Of a stretch of DNA of 64,000 bases, positions 1 through 9,300 are shown piece after piece. Position 1 is the first letter of the stretch, and every line of letters starts with the position of its first letter. The stretch is from Paracoccus isoporae (GTDB lineage: Bacteria; Pseudomonadota; Alphaproteobacteria; Rhodobacterales; Rhodobacteraceae), in the NCBI RefSeq assembly GCF_900101865.1, contig NZ_FNAH01000005.1, forward strand, positions 124,001 to 188,000, given 5' to 3'. The notes beneath the pieces were generated by a model. It was not told the origin of the DNA. It searched no databases and saw only the letters and a list, made by a program, of their open reading frames with translations. Both the position numbers and the translations under genes were made by a program.

Positions 1-1
1 T

Positions 2-1087
2 CACGTCCCGCTCGGAGACCGGGCCTATGATGTCAGGATCGGCGCCGGGCTGATCGCCGATGCCGGAACGGAAATCGCGCCGATCCTGGCGCGGCCGCGG
101 GTGATGATCGTCACGGATGAGCGCGTGGCTCCGCTGCATCTGCCGGCACTGGAGACCGCGCTGCGAAAGGCCGGGATCGATTCCGATTCGCTGATCCTTC
201 CCGCCGGAGAGAGCACGAAATCCTGGCCCCATCTGAGCCGCGCCGTCGAATGGCTGCTGGAGCAGAAGGTGGAGCGGCGCGACGTGGTGGTGGCGCTCGG
301 CGGCGGGGTGATCGGGGATCTGGTCGGGTTTGCCGCCGCGATCCTGCGGCGCGGGGTGCGCTTCGTGCAGATCCCGACGACGCTTCTGGCCCAGGTCGAC
401 AGCTCGGTCGGCGGCAAGACCGGCATCAACTCCGCCCAGGGCAAGAACCTGATCGGGGCGTTTCACCAGCCGTCGCTGGTCCTGGCCGATATCGGGGTGC
501 TGGACACGCTGCGCCGCCGGGATTTTCTGGCCGGCTATGGCGAGGTGATGAAATACGGGCTGCTCGGCGATGCCGAATTCTTTGCCTGGCTCGAGGAACA
601 CGGCCCGCGCCTGCGCCACGATCTCGACGCCCGCGCCCATGCCGTCGCCCATTCGGTGGAGATGAAGGCCGGCATCGTGGCGCGGGACGAGACCGAGCAG
701 GGCGAGCGGGCGCTGCTCAATCTCGGCCACACATTCGGTCATGCGCTCGAGGCCGCGACCGGCTATTCCGACCGGTTGCTGCATGGCGAAGGCGTCGCGA
801 TCGGCTGTGCGCTTGCCTTCGATCTGTCGGCAAGGATGGGGCTGTGCAGCCAGGAGGAGCCGTCGCGCGTCACCGCCCATCTGGCCGAGATGGGGATGCC
901 GTCGCGCATCGCCGATATTCCCGGCGCGCTGCCCGATGACGCGGCGCTGATCGCGCTGATGGGGCAGGACAAGAAGGTCGTGGATGGCAGGCTGCGTTTC
1001 GTCCTGGCGCGCGAGATCGGCGCGGCCTTCGTGAGCGACGCGGTGGACCGGTCGGATCTGGCCGCGGTGCTGGCCGCGGCGCGCTGA
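2..1087 (+). CDS. aroB: 3-dehydroquinate synthase (5' end outside window)
   Basis: AroB converts DAHP to 3-dehydroquinate, the second step of the shikimate pathway, using NAD and a divalent metal in the cytoplasm. The reading frame is already open at base 2. 361 codons are visible against a usual length near 370, so only about ten N-terminal residues are missing; the internal ATG at 101 is not the start. The NAD-binding stretch GGGVIGDLVGF is near visible residue 100, followed by the conserved IPTTLLAQVDSSVGGKTGIN. The metal-site elements GYGEVMKYG, NLGHTFGH and LHGEG are intact. In relatives aroK lies just upstream, which would be outside this window (inference). Confidence 0.96.
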   Translation, partial: HVPLGDRAYDVRIGAGLIADAGTEIAPILARPRVMIVTDERVAPLHLPALETALRKAGIDSDSLILPAGESTKSWPHLSRAVEWLLEQKVERRDVVVALGGGVIGDLVGFAAAILRRGVRFVQIPTTLLAQVDSSVGGKTGINSAQGKNLIGAFHQPSLVLADIGVLDTLRRRDFLAGYGEVMKYGLLGDAEFFAWLEEHGPRLRHDLDARAHAVAHSVEMKAGIVARDETEQGERALLNLGHTFGHALEAATGYSDRLLHGEGVAIGCALAFDLSARMGLCSQEEPSRVTAHLAEMGMPSRIADIPGALPDDAALIALMGQDKKVVDGRLRFVLAREIGAAFVSDAVDRSDLAAVLAAAR

Positions 1088-1158
1088 GGCTGCCACGGCC
1101 ATGGCCCGGCCGCCCGGACCCGCCACAAAGCCCGGGAGCGGCCGATCAGACTGCAGTT

Positions 1159-2220
1159 TCAGGCGGCGCTGAGTGGCAACTTGCCGTTCTTTGACAAGCG
1201 GTAGACGAGCTTTCTCTGCTGCGTATTCGCCGGAATCATCCGCGCGGGTGTGATCAGTTCGTCCGGATCGGCCAACTCGGGAAAAATCAACCGGATCTCA
1301 TCCAACGCGGCAGGAGGCAGCATGATTCTGGCCTGCTCGCCGAGTAGCAGGCTCTCGCTCGTAGCGCCTTCGGCAAAGACGATTTCATGTTCATCGAACA
1401 GCAGATGGACATATTCGATCTCCGGGACCGACCAGTCGATCTCGATGCCGGGCAATTCGGTCAGCCGGATCGCGGAGACGAGCGCTTCGTCCTTGCCGAA
1501 CATGCGCTGGCAGATCGGCGAGCTGACAAGCATGCGGTGCTGGCGCGAGACGCGCAGCTCGGCAACGGGAAGTCCGTTGCCGAGCGCGCCGGCCGCGATC
1601 TTGACCGGCCTCAGCCGGGGTTCGGAATCCATCCGGGCCGTCTCGATCCGACGGCAACCAACCCATCGCACGGTGCTGAGACCGCTGGCGGTGCGCACCT
1701 GATCGCCCGGACGGATGTCGCGGGCCGCCTTCGACCCGGTCGAGGTGTCGATCCGTGTCTCCCCCGCAAAGCAAAGCATGAGCGCGACATCGTCGAGCAC
1801 AGCACCCAGGCCATCCTGCGGACCCAGCTCTGTGAAGCGCACCGTGTATGTGCCCGCCTCAGTGAACTCGACCGGGATCTTGAATGTCTGCATGGCATTC
1901 GCGGTGGGAAGGACATCCTGTGACACAAGGACCGCGCCGGTGCTGTCCAGGATTTCGACGCGCGCCCCCTCACCAACATCTGTCGCGAGATTCTTTCGCA
2001 GTCCGAGCAAGAATTGCAGCTCCGTCTCGATTGCGGACGGGACCGCGATATTCTGCTCGTAGACGGTCGTGACCTCCCCGGCCGAGCCGTCCATTTCAAC
2101 GGCCCACCCTTTCACGGTGCCGCCGAAATAAGCCTGGCGCGGGTTGACCTCGTGGTCATTGCCGGACCAGTCCTGTCCCTTCAGTTCAAAATCACCATTC
2201 TTGATCAAATTGATTTTCAT
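1159..2220 (-). CDS. Hint-domain (hedgehog/intein-type) protein
   Basis: This 353-residue protein has an N-terminal half rich in beta-strand-like sequence (about 1-145, beginning IKNGDFE, resembling a carbohydrate-binding or jelly-roll fold). From about residue 149 comes a Hint domain beginning CFAGETRIDTSTG and continuing with DIRPGDQVRTASG and VSRQHRMLV. This matches the Hint_2 type common in Rhodobacterales, often at the end of large secreted proteins. Hint domains can self-cleave at the Cys. I cannot see a C-terminal Asn splice site, so this is not an intein. No classic signal peptide is present. It lies downstream of ssb on the same strand but is separated from it by a terminator and an AT-rich leader, so it is probably transcribed alone. 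Biological role unknown. Confidence 0.8.
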   Translation of the reverse strand: MKINLIKNGDFELKGQDWSGNDHEVNPRQAYFGGTVKGWAVEMDGSAGEVTTVYEQNIAVPSAIETELQFLLGLRKNLATDVGEGARVEILDSTGAVLVSQDVLPTANAMQTFKIPVEFTEAGTYTVRFTELGPQDGLGAVLDDVALMLCFAGETRIDTSTGSKAARDIRPGDQVRTASGLSTVRWVGCRRIETARMDSEPRLRPVKIAAGALGNGLPVAELRVSRQHRMLVSSPICQRMFGKDEALVSAIRLTELPGIEIDWSVPEIEYVHLLFDEHEIVFAEGATSESLLLGEQARIMLPPAALDEIRLIFPELADPDELITPARMIPANTQQRKLVYRLSKNGKLPLSAA

Positions 2221-2340
2221 CGGAAGCGTGCCCTCTCATCTCAACGGCGGAAATTGATGACAATTTATGTAAAATATCATCTATTAAAAGTGTTATTTTT
2301 CAGTTAATTGAAGCGGGCAGCGTGTCGGCGTGTCAAGTTG
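2221..2340 (-). promoter_or_regulatory. AT-rich leader/promoter region of the Hint gene
   Basis: The stretch immediately upstream of the Hint gene is far more AT-rich than anything nearby, with runs such as TATGTAAAATATCAT and TTAAAAGTGTTATTTTT at about 2263-2300. This is the expected place for the promoter of the minus-strand gene. I cannot assign a unique -35/-10 pair. Confidence 0.35.
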
Positions 2341-2394
2341 GCTTGCCGCGTCGGCGCGGCGTCATCCGGCCTCGCTGACAACAACTCAAGACGC

Positions 2395-2424
2395 AAAAAA
2401 GGGCGCCCATCGGCGCCCTTTTCG
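2395..2424 (-). terminator. rho-independent terminator of ssb
   Basis: An inverted repeat GGGCGCC (2401-2407) / GGCGCCC (2412-2418) with a four-base loop is flanked by six A on the left, giving a U tract for minus-strand transcripts. It begins about 40 bases beyond the ssb stop. Confidence 0.8.
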
Positions 2425-2465
2425 CGGATAATCAATCCGCCGTTTTTGCCGCTTGTCGCGCAGGA

Positions 2466-2981
2466 TCAGAACGGGATGTCGTCGTCGAAATCCGACCGGC
2501 CGCCACCGCCACCGCCGCCCGATGCGCTGCCGCCGCCCGACGGGCCGTCATCATAGCCGCCGCTGTCTCCATACCCGCCGCCGCCGCCGTAATTGCCGCC
2601 CGAGCCGCCGCTGCGCCCGCCGCCATCGCCGCGCCCGTCCAGCATCGTCAGCTCGCTGCGATAGGGGCGCAGCACGACCTCGGTGGTGTAGCGGTCCTGG
2701 CCGGACTGGTCCTGCCACTTGCGGGTCTCGAGCTGACCTTCCAGATAGACCTTGCTGCCCTTGCGCAGATATTGCTCGGCCACGCGGGCCAGCGGTTCGG
2801 CGAAGATGGCGACGGAGTGCCACTGCGTGCGCTCCTGCCGCTCGCCGGTGTTGCGGTCCTTCCACTGCTCGGATGTCGCGATGCGCAGGTTGACCACCTT
2901 GCCGCCGTTCTGGAACGTGCGGACCTCGGGGTCCTGACCCAGATTGCCGATCAGGATCACCTTGTTGACGCTGCCTGCCAT
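2466..2981 (-). CDS. ssb: single-stranded DNA-binding protein
   Basis: SSB coats single-stranded DNA during replication, recombination and repair. The protein has 171 residues. An OB fold covers about residues 1-110 ([20 protein letters not shown], then WHSVAIF and [17 protein letters not shown]). A very Gly-rich flexible linker follows, and the protein ends in the acidic tip DFDDDIPF that docks partner proteins. The ATG at 2981 is chosen because AAAGG lies seven bases upstream; the frame extends to an in-frame TTG that lacks such a site. It is separated by its own terminator from the Hint gene and is transcribed away from the lytic transglycosylase gene. Confidence 0.97.
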   Translation of the reverse strand: MAGSVNKVILIGNLGQDPEVRTFQNGGKVVNLRIATSEQWKDRNTGERQERTQWHSVAIFAEPLARVAEQYLRKGSKVYLEGQLETRKWQDQSGQDRYTTEVVLRPYRSELTMLDGRGDGGGRSGGSGGNYGGGGGYGDSGGYDDGPSGGGSASGGGGGGGRSDFDDDIPF

Positions 2982-3253
2982 GTCTTGCCTTTCCAATTCG
3001 GGTCACGCCGGTCTAACGCCGATGCGCGGCGGGGGGCAAGCGTTTTGCCGCCCGGCCGGTGGTGCAAAATCACCGCGCGTGCTGTTGCCGCGATGACACA
3101 GCTTGTGGTGGACTGCCGCCGGGCGAGCCCGGGACCGGACGTCGGCAAGAAAGCGCCGATCCGAGCGCCCGCCGGAACCGGCGGTGCATGGTGCTGGCGA
3201 TATGGTTCATTTCGCGTATAGTCGGACAAAACAAACAGGCGCGAGTGAGGGAT

Positions 3254-3904
3254 ATGGTGTTTAAAGTGTTGAAAAAACTGGGCTTGTGCGCGCAGGTCGG
3301 CCTGATTGCGCTGAGCGTGAGCGTCACCGCCATGCCCGCCGCCGCCGATGGGCTGAACCTCAAGCGGGTCAGCGAGAAGAACCGCCAGGCCCAGTTCGCG
3401 CGCCAGAAGCAGCTGATGGATTCGCGGCTGGCGAGCCAGTATCAGCAGTCCAAGCGCCTGCGCCCGACGGGCCGTCAGACCGTCAACGTCACCACGATCG
3501 AGCTGTCGCCGACCATCTCGACCAAGGCCTATAGCGGCAAACGGTCCGCCTATATCCCCCACGCCCAGGCCATGGCCCGCAAATACGGCATTCCCGAGGC
3601 GCTGTTCCTGCGGCTGGTGAACCAGGAATCCCGCTGGAACCCGAATGCGCGCTCGCATAAGGGCGCGATGGGGCTGGCGCAGCTCATGCCGGGCACGGCG
3701 CGCACGCTGGGCGTGAACCCGCGCGATCCGGTGCAGAACCTGGAAGGCGGGGCGCGTTACCTGCGCATGATGTACAACAAGTTCGGTGACTGGCGACTGG
3801 CGCTTGCGGCCTATAATGCCGGTCCCGGCGCGGTGCAGAAATATGGCGGCATCCCGCCCTATCGCGAGACCCGGAACTATGTCCGGATCATCGCGGGGGG
3901 CTGA
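3254..3904 (+). CDS. lytic transglycosylase, SLT domain
   Basis: This protein is predicted to cleave the MurNAc-GlcNAc bond of peptidoglycan, leaving 1,6-anhydro ends, after export to the periplasm. It has 216 residues. A signal peptide lies at about 1-31 ([19 protein letters not shown] then PAAADG). The SLT fold covers about 100-216, with the catalytic Glu in [10 protein letters not shown] (E125), then [13 protein letters not shown] and the substrate-groove motif [11 protein letters not shown]. The frame is open upstream to 3059, but the ATG at 3254 is preferred because it is preceded by GAGTGAGGG and gives a clean signal sequence. It is followed directly by a terminator, so it is monocistronic. 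Confidence 0.92.
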   Translation: MVFKVLKKLGLCAQVGLIALSVSVTAMPAAADGLNLKRVSEKNRQAQFARQKQLMDSRLASQYQQSKRLRPTGRQTVNVTTIELSPTISTKAYSGKRSAYIPHAQAMARKYGIPEALFLRLVNQESRWNPNARSHKGAMGLAQLMPGTARTLGVNPRDPVQNLEGGARYLRMMYNKFGDWRLALAAYNAGPGAVQKYGGIPPYRETRNYVRIIAGG

Positions 3905-3929
3905 TGCCGCCAAAACGAGGCAGCCGGTG

Positions 3930-3956
3930 AAAAAGGGGCCAATGCGGCCCCTTTTT
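3930..3956 (+). terminator. rho-independent terminator of the lytic transglycosylase gene
   Basis: AAAAAGGGGCC (3930-3940) pairs with GGCCCCTTTTT (3946-3956) across a five-base loop. The T run follows the stem on the plus strand; the A run also allows use from the minus strand. Confidence 0.85.
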
Positions 3957-3985
3957 CTATTCCCGCGGCGCAATGCAGGGCGGCG

Positions 3986-4570
3986 CTAGTTCCGCGCGCC
4001 GATCGAAGACGGGATGATGCGGGTGTATTTCGTGCCCTCGATCGCGGCGCCCGCCATGATGCCGGTCTGGCCGAACACCATCGCGATCACCGGGTGATTG
4101 CGCGTCACCGTGTCGGTGCCGAAGCTCATCCCCTCGGCCGGGACGGCGTAGAACGCGCCCGCGCCCGCCACCCAGCCGGGCGCGTTGCGGAAGTTTTCCA
4201 ATGCACGGTCGGTCTGGAACACCAGCACATGGGCGAATTGCCGTGCGCCGGCCTGCAAGCCAATCGACGCCTGGGCGGCAGAATAGTAATCCACCGTCTG
4301 GCCGCCCACGCGCAGCGCGCCCTCGCCATAGGAGCCGCCGACGCCGAACCCGGCCTGGGTCATCACCGGCATCACCAGCACGCCGCGCGCGTTCTCGACC
4401 ACCGGGCGGGCATTGGGATAGGTCGCGAAAAGCTCGTTCAGCGTGGCATTGACGCGGCTTTCCAGCGTCTGCGTGGCATTCGTCGCAAGCCCGTTATTGC
4501 ACGCCGCGAGCGCGAGAGTTGCAGCGCCGCCGATGAACCCGCGCCGTGTCCAGACCTTGTGGTGTCCCAT
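3986..4570 (-). CDS. SYLF/YSC84-domain lipoprotein
   Basis: The 194-residue protein starts with a twin-arginine-like leader (WTRRGFIGGAATLALAAC) that ends in a lipobox, LAAC, at about residue 24, so it should be exported and lipidated. The remainder matches the SYLF (Ysc84, formerly DUF500) family, a lipid-binding fold, with typical segments GVLVMPVMTQAGFGVGGSYG and GLQAGARQFAHVLVF. The family is widespread as periplasmic or outer-membrane-associated lipoproteins of unclear role. The gene is preceded on the same strand by hemB with a gap of about 47 bases, so a shared transcript is possible. Confidence 0.85.
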   Translation of the reverse strand: MGHHKVWTRRGFIGGAATLALAACNNGLATNATQTLESRVNATLNELFATYPNARPVVENARGVLVMPVMTQAGFGVGGSYGEGALRVGGQTVDYYSAAQASIGLQAGARQFAHVLVFQTDRALENFRNAPGWVAGAGAFYAVPAEGMSFGTDTVTRNHPVIAMVFGQTGIMAGAAIEGTKYTRIIPSSIGARN

Positions 4571-4617
4571 GGTGATACCCCCAGTATTTTGGGGATAGCT
4601 TAGCCAGTTTCGCGGCT

Positions 4618-5616
4618 TCAGGCCAGTGCTTCGGCGGCCTCTGGCGCGAAATAAGTCAGGATCCCGTCACAGCCCGCGCGGCGAAACGCCAGCAGGCTTT
4701 CCAGCATCACCTCGCGGCCCAGCCAGCCCTGCCGGATTGCGCCCTCGATCATCGCGTATTCGCCGCTGACCTGATAGGCGAAGGTGGGCGCGGCAAAGCG
4801 GTCGCGGACCTCGCGGCAGATATCCAGATAGGCCATGCCGGGCTTGACCATGACCATATCCGCGCCTTCCGACAGATCGCGGGCGACGCAGCGCAACGCC
4901 TCCTCGCGGTTGGCGGGGTTGATCTGATAGGTCTTCTTGTCGCCGACCAGCCGGCCGGACGCACCCACCGCGTCGCGGAACGGGCCGTAGAAGCCGCTGG
5001 CATATTTCGCCGCGTAGGACATGATCGCGACATCGCTGTGCCCATTTGCCTCCAGGGCCGTGCGGATCGCGCCGATCCGGCCGTCCATCATGTCGGAAGG
5101 GCCGAGGATATCCGCCCCGGCCTCTGCCTGGGCAAGCGCCATGCGCACCAGGCATTCGACGGTCTCGTCATTCACGATGACCCCGCCCCGCACGATGCCG
5201 TCATGGCCATTGGCGTTATAGGGGTCGAGCGCGATATCGGTCATCACCATCAGATCGGGCGCCGTCTCCTTCACGGCCCTGATGGCGCGGTTGCCGATAT
5301 TGTCGGGGTCCCAGGCCCGCTCGCAGCTTTCCGTTCTGTGGTCCTGATCGGAATGCGGGAAGATGCAGATCGCAGGGATCCCGAGTTCCGCCGCGCGCTC
5401 CGCCGCCTGCCGCACCCCGTCCAACGTGTAGCGCCGCACGCCGGGCATGGAGGGGATGTCCACATCCGCGCCCGCCACCTCGGTCACGAAGACCGGCCAG
5501 ATCAGGTCCGCCACCGACAGGGTGGTCTCCGTTACCATCGCCCGCAGCGCCGGGTTTCGGCGCAAGCGGCGCGGGCGGGAGTGCGGAAAGGGCGCGGTGA
5601 TCGGGGCAGGGGACAT
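4618..5616 (-). CDS. hemB: delta-aminolevulinic acid dehydratase (porphobilinogen synthase)
   Basis: HemB condenses two molecules of 5-aminolevulinate to porphobilinogen in tetrapyrrole synthesis. From the ATG at 5616 the protein has 332 residues. The Schiff-base lysines sit in MSYAAKYASG (K204) and MVKPGMAYLD (K258). The metal-site region TDIALDPYNANGHDG (126-140) carries aspartates where zinc enzymes carry cysteines, so this is the magnesium/monovalent-cation type. The frame extends 22 codons upstream, but those residues (MSWRGADLRTR...) do not look conserved. Haem supply suits the haem-rich cbb3 oxidase encoded 30 kb away. Confidence 0.96.
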   Translation of the reverse strand: MSPAPITAPFPHSRPRRLRRNPALRAMVTETTLSVADLIWPVFVTEVAGADVDIPSMPGVRRYTLDGVRQAAERAAELGIPAICIFPHSDQDHRTESCERAWDPDNIGNRAIRAVKETAPDLMVMTDIALDPYNANGHDGIVRGGVIVNDETVECLVRMALAQAEAGADILGPSDMMDGRIGAIRTALEANGHSDVAIMSYAAKYASGFYGPFRDAVGASGRLVGDKKTYQINPANREEALRCVARDLSEGADMVMVKPGMAYLDICREVRDRFAAPTFAYQVSGEYAMIEGAIRQGWLGREVMLESLLAFRRAGCDGILTYFAPEAAEALA

Positions 5617-5696
5617 GGCGCAGGGGCTTTCGGCTTTTCCTTGTTCGGCCCTTGTTCTAAGGTCGGCGCCTCGCCACGACAAGCAGGCAACCCCGC

Positions 5697-6269
5697 GTGC
5701 AGTTCCTTTCCGAAGCCCTGATCCTCCTCGATTCCCGGTCCTTTGCGTCGCCCTGGTTCTGGCTGGTCTTCTTTGCCGCCTGGTCGCTGGCCGGGCGCAG
5801 CGTGCTGGGCGTGCCGAGCGATGTGCTCAGCCGCGCCGGGCGCGCGCTGCGCGAGGATGCGGCCTCGACGCCTGCCGAGGCCGCGATGCTGCTCGACTGG
5901 CTCAGGTTGAACATCCCGCGCATGCGCATCGGGCGGCGGGGCGGCGCGGTGCTGACCGGGCTGAGCTGCTTCGGGCTGACGCTGCTGGCGTTGCTCGGCT
6001 TCGGCTACGGTCTGGAAATGGCGCAGGCGCTGAGCCTGATCCTGATCCCGATGGCGCTGCTGTTTGCGCTGCGGCTGCGGCTTGCCCATCATCTTCGCTG
6101 GGTGCTGGAAGCCGCGCATCTGGGTCAGCCCGCGCGCGAGGCGGCGGCGCAAGCCCTGCGGCGGATCAACCGCTATCGCACTGTCCACGCCGTGATCTCG
6201 GTGCTGTCGGTGATGGCGACGGCGCTGTGGGCCTCGCTCTGGCTGCTGACGCATCCCAACGGGCTGTGA
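5697..6269 (+). CDS. membrane protein of the family labelled 'component of SufBCD complex'
   Basis: This 190-residue protein begins at a GTG. It has an N-terminal block DSRSFASPWFWLVFFAAWS followed by GRSVLGVPSDVL, a pattern I recall from Rhodobacteraceae proteins often labelled 'component of SufBCD complex'. Hydrophobic segments lie at about 17-35, 83-104, 108-127 and 164-184. The SufBCD label is inherited annotation, and nothing in this sequence shows a role in Fe-S assembly. It lies divergent from hemB and just upstream of mfd, 52 bases before it. Treat it as an inner-membrane protein of unknown function. Confidence 0.65.
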   Translation: MQFLSEALILLDSRSFASPWFWLVFFAAWSLAGRSVLGVPSDVLSRAGRALREDAASTPAEAAMLLDWLRLNIPRMRIGRRGGAVLTGLSCFGLTLLALLGFGYGLEMAQALSLILIPMALLFALRLRLAHHLRWVLEAAHLGQPAREAAAQALRRINRYRTVHAVISVLSVMATALWASLWLLTHPNGL

Positions 6270-6321
6270 CGGCGCGGCGCGGCGCGCTTGACCTTCGGCA
6301 CAGGCAAGTTATCTGGACCAC

Positions 6322-9300
6322 ATGGCTGAAAACATCACCCTCTCCGGCGCGCCTTCGGGCTATGACGCGGCCCTGCTGGCGCGGGAGGCCGCGCGCGGTC
6401 CCGTCATCCATATCGCCCGCGACGACCGCCGGGCAGAGGCGATGCGCGAGGGGCTGCGCTTCTTCGCGCCCGAGCTGACCGTGCTGGACTTCCCGGCCTG
6501 GGACACCACGCCTTACGACCGCGTCTCGCCCGCCGCCGAGGTGATGGCATCGCGCATGGCGACGCTGGCCATGCTGGCGCACGAGGCGGTGCCGGGGCGG
6601 TTCGTCGTGCTGACCACGCTGAACGCGGCGCTGCAGCGCGTGCCGCCGCGCGACACGGTGGCCGCGGCGAGCTTTACCGCACGGGTCGGGGATCGCATGG
6701 ACGAGGCCGGGCTGCGGGGCTGGCTGGTGCGGATGGGCTTTACGCAGGCCCCGACCGTGACCGAGCCGGGCGATTACGCCATTCGCGGCGGGATCATCGA
6801 CATCTTTCCGCCCGGCCCGTCCGGCCCGATCCGGCTGGACCTGTTCGGGGATGTTCTGGACAGCGCGCGCCGCTTCGACCCCGAAACCCAGCGCAGCGCC
6901 GGCAAGCTGGACCGGCTGGAGCTGGTGCCCATGTCCGAGGTGATCCTGGACGACGACGCCATCACGCGCTTCCGCACCACCTACCGCGCCGAATATGGCG
7001 GCGGCTCCAGCGATCCGCTTTACGAAGCCGTCAGCGCGGGCCGCAAGCTGGCCGGAGTCGAGCATTGGCTGCCCTGGTTCCATGACCGGCTGGACAGCCT
7101 GTTCGACTACCTGCCCGAGGCCTCGGTGATGCTGGACGACCGGCTGGACCAGGTCCGCGAAGCCCGGTGGGAGATGATCCGCGAGCAGTATTCTGCGCGG
7201 CGCGAGGCGGCCGGTCGGCGGGTGGGCGAGACAATCTATCGCCCGGTCGCGCCGGAGACGCTGTTTGCGGGCGATGCGGAATGGTCCGGCTGGCTGGATG
7301 ATCGCCGCGTGCTGCGCCTGTCCGTGAATGCCGCGCCGCCGGGGCCGGGCGTGCTGGATGCGGGCGGCAAGACCGGGCGGAACTTCGCGCCCGAGCGGCA
7401 GGCGGAACAACTCGATCTGTTCGGCGCGCTCGCCGCGCATCTGCGCGATTTGCGCAAGACCCACCGCGTCGTGATCGCGTCCTTCAGCGATGGTGCGCGG
7501 GAACGGCTGCGCGGGCTGATCGCCGATGAGGGCGTCGAGGGGGCCACGGATATCGCGCGGCTGTCGGATCTGCCCGATCAGCCCGGCGCGCTCGGCCTGA
7601 CCGTCTGGCCACTGGAGGAGGGGTTTACCGCCGATGGCAGCGCGGTCGGCAAGCTCGCGGTGATCTCGGAGCAGGATGTACTGGGCGACCGGCTGATAAG
7701 GGGTGCGCGCAAGCGGCGGCGGGCCGAGAACTTCCTGAAGGACACGACCGCGCTGACCCCCGGCGATCTGGTGGTGCATGTCGAACACGGGATCGGGCGC
7801 TACAAGGGGCTGGAGACGATCACCGCGGGTGGCGTGCCGCATGATTGCGTGGCGCTCGAATATGCGGGCGGCGACCGGCTGTTCCTGCCGGTCGAGAATA
7901 TCGAGCTGCTCAGCCGTTACGGGCATGAAGAGGGGCTTCTGGATAAGCTCGGCGGCGGGGCGTGGCAGGCGCGGAAGGCCCGGCTGAAAGAACGCATCCG
8001 CCTGATTGCCGACCGGCTGATGCGGGTGGCGGCGGAACGGCTGCTGCGCACCGCGCCGGTGCTGGAGCCGGAGCATCACGACTGGGAAAGCTTTTCCGCG
8101 CGCTTCCCCTATACCGAGACCGATGACCAGATGGCGGCGATTGACGATGTCGCGGCGGATCTGGCGACGGGCCGGCCCATGGACCGGCTGATCGTCGGCG
8201 ATGTCGGTTTCGGCAAGACCGAAGTGGCGATGCGCGCGGCCTTTATCGCGGCGTCCCAGGGCAAGCAGGTGGCGGTGATCGCACCCACCACGCTGCTGGC
8301 GCGGCAACATGCCCGCAGCTTTGCCGAACGGTTCCGGGGCACGGCGCTGAATGTGCGCGCGCTGTCGCGGTTTGTGTCCGCGAAAGAGGCGGCGGCGACG
8401 CGGGCAGGCCTCGCCGATGGCAGTGTCGATATTGTCGTCGGCACCCATGCGGTGCTGGCCAAGGCGGTGAAGTTCCGCAATCTCGGCCTGCTGGTCATCG
8501 ACGAGGAACAGCATTTCGGCGTCTCGCACAAGGAACGGCTGAAGGAGCTGCGCAGCGATGTCCATGTCCTGACCATGACGGCGACGCCGATCCCGCGCAC
8601 GCTGCAACTCTCCTTGTCCGGTGTGCGTGATCTGTCGGTCATCGGCACGCCGCCGGTGGATCGTCTGGCGATCCGCACCTATGTCAGCGAGTTCGACAGC
8701 GTCACCATCCGCGAGGCCCTGCTGCGCGAGAAATATCGCGGCGGGCAAAGTTTCTTCGTCGTCCCTCGCATCGCCGATCTGCCGGAAATCGAGGATTGGC
8801 TGCGCGAGCGTGTGCCGGAAATCAGCTTTGTCGTCGCCCACGGCCAGATGGCGGCGGGCGATCTGGATCAGCGGATGAACGCGTTTTATGACGGGCAGTA
8901 CGACGTGCTGCTGGCGACGACCATCGTGGAATCGGGTCTGGATATTCCGACCGCGAACACGATGGTGGTCTGGCGCGCGGATATTTACGGCCTCGCGCAG
9001 CTTTACCAGATCCGGGGCCGGGTGGGCCGGTCGCGGACCCGCGCCTATTGCTACCTGACCACGAAACCCCGCGCGCCGCTGACCCCGCAGGCCGAACGGC
9101 GGCTGAAATTCCTCGGCAATATCGACGGGCTGGGGGCCGGGTTCAATCTGGCGTCGCAGGATCTCGATCTGCGCGGGGCGGGGAACCTGCTGGGCGAGGA
9201 GCAATCCGGCCATATCAAGGAGGTCGGGTTTGAACTCTATCAGGCGATGCTGGAGGAAACCATCGCCAAGCTCAAATCCGGCGAACTCGAGGGCACGCCC

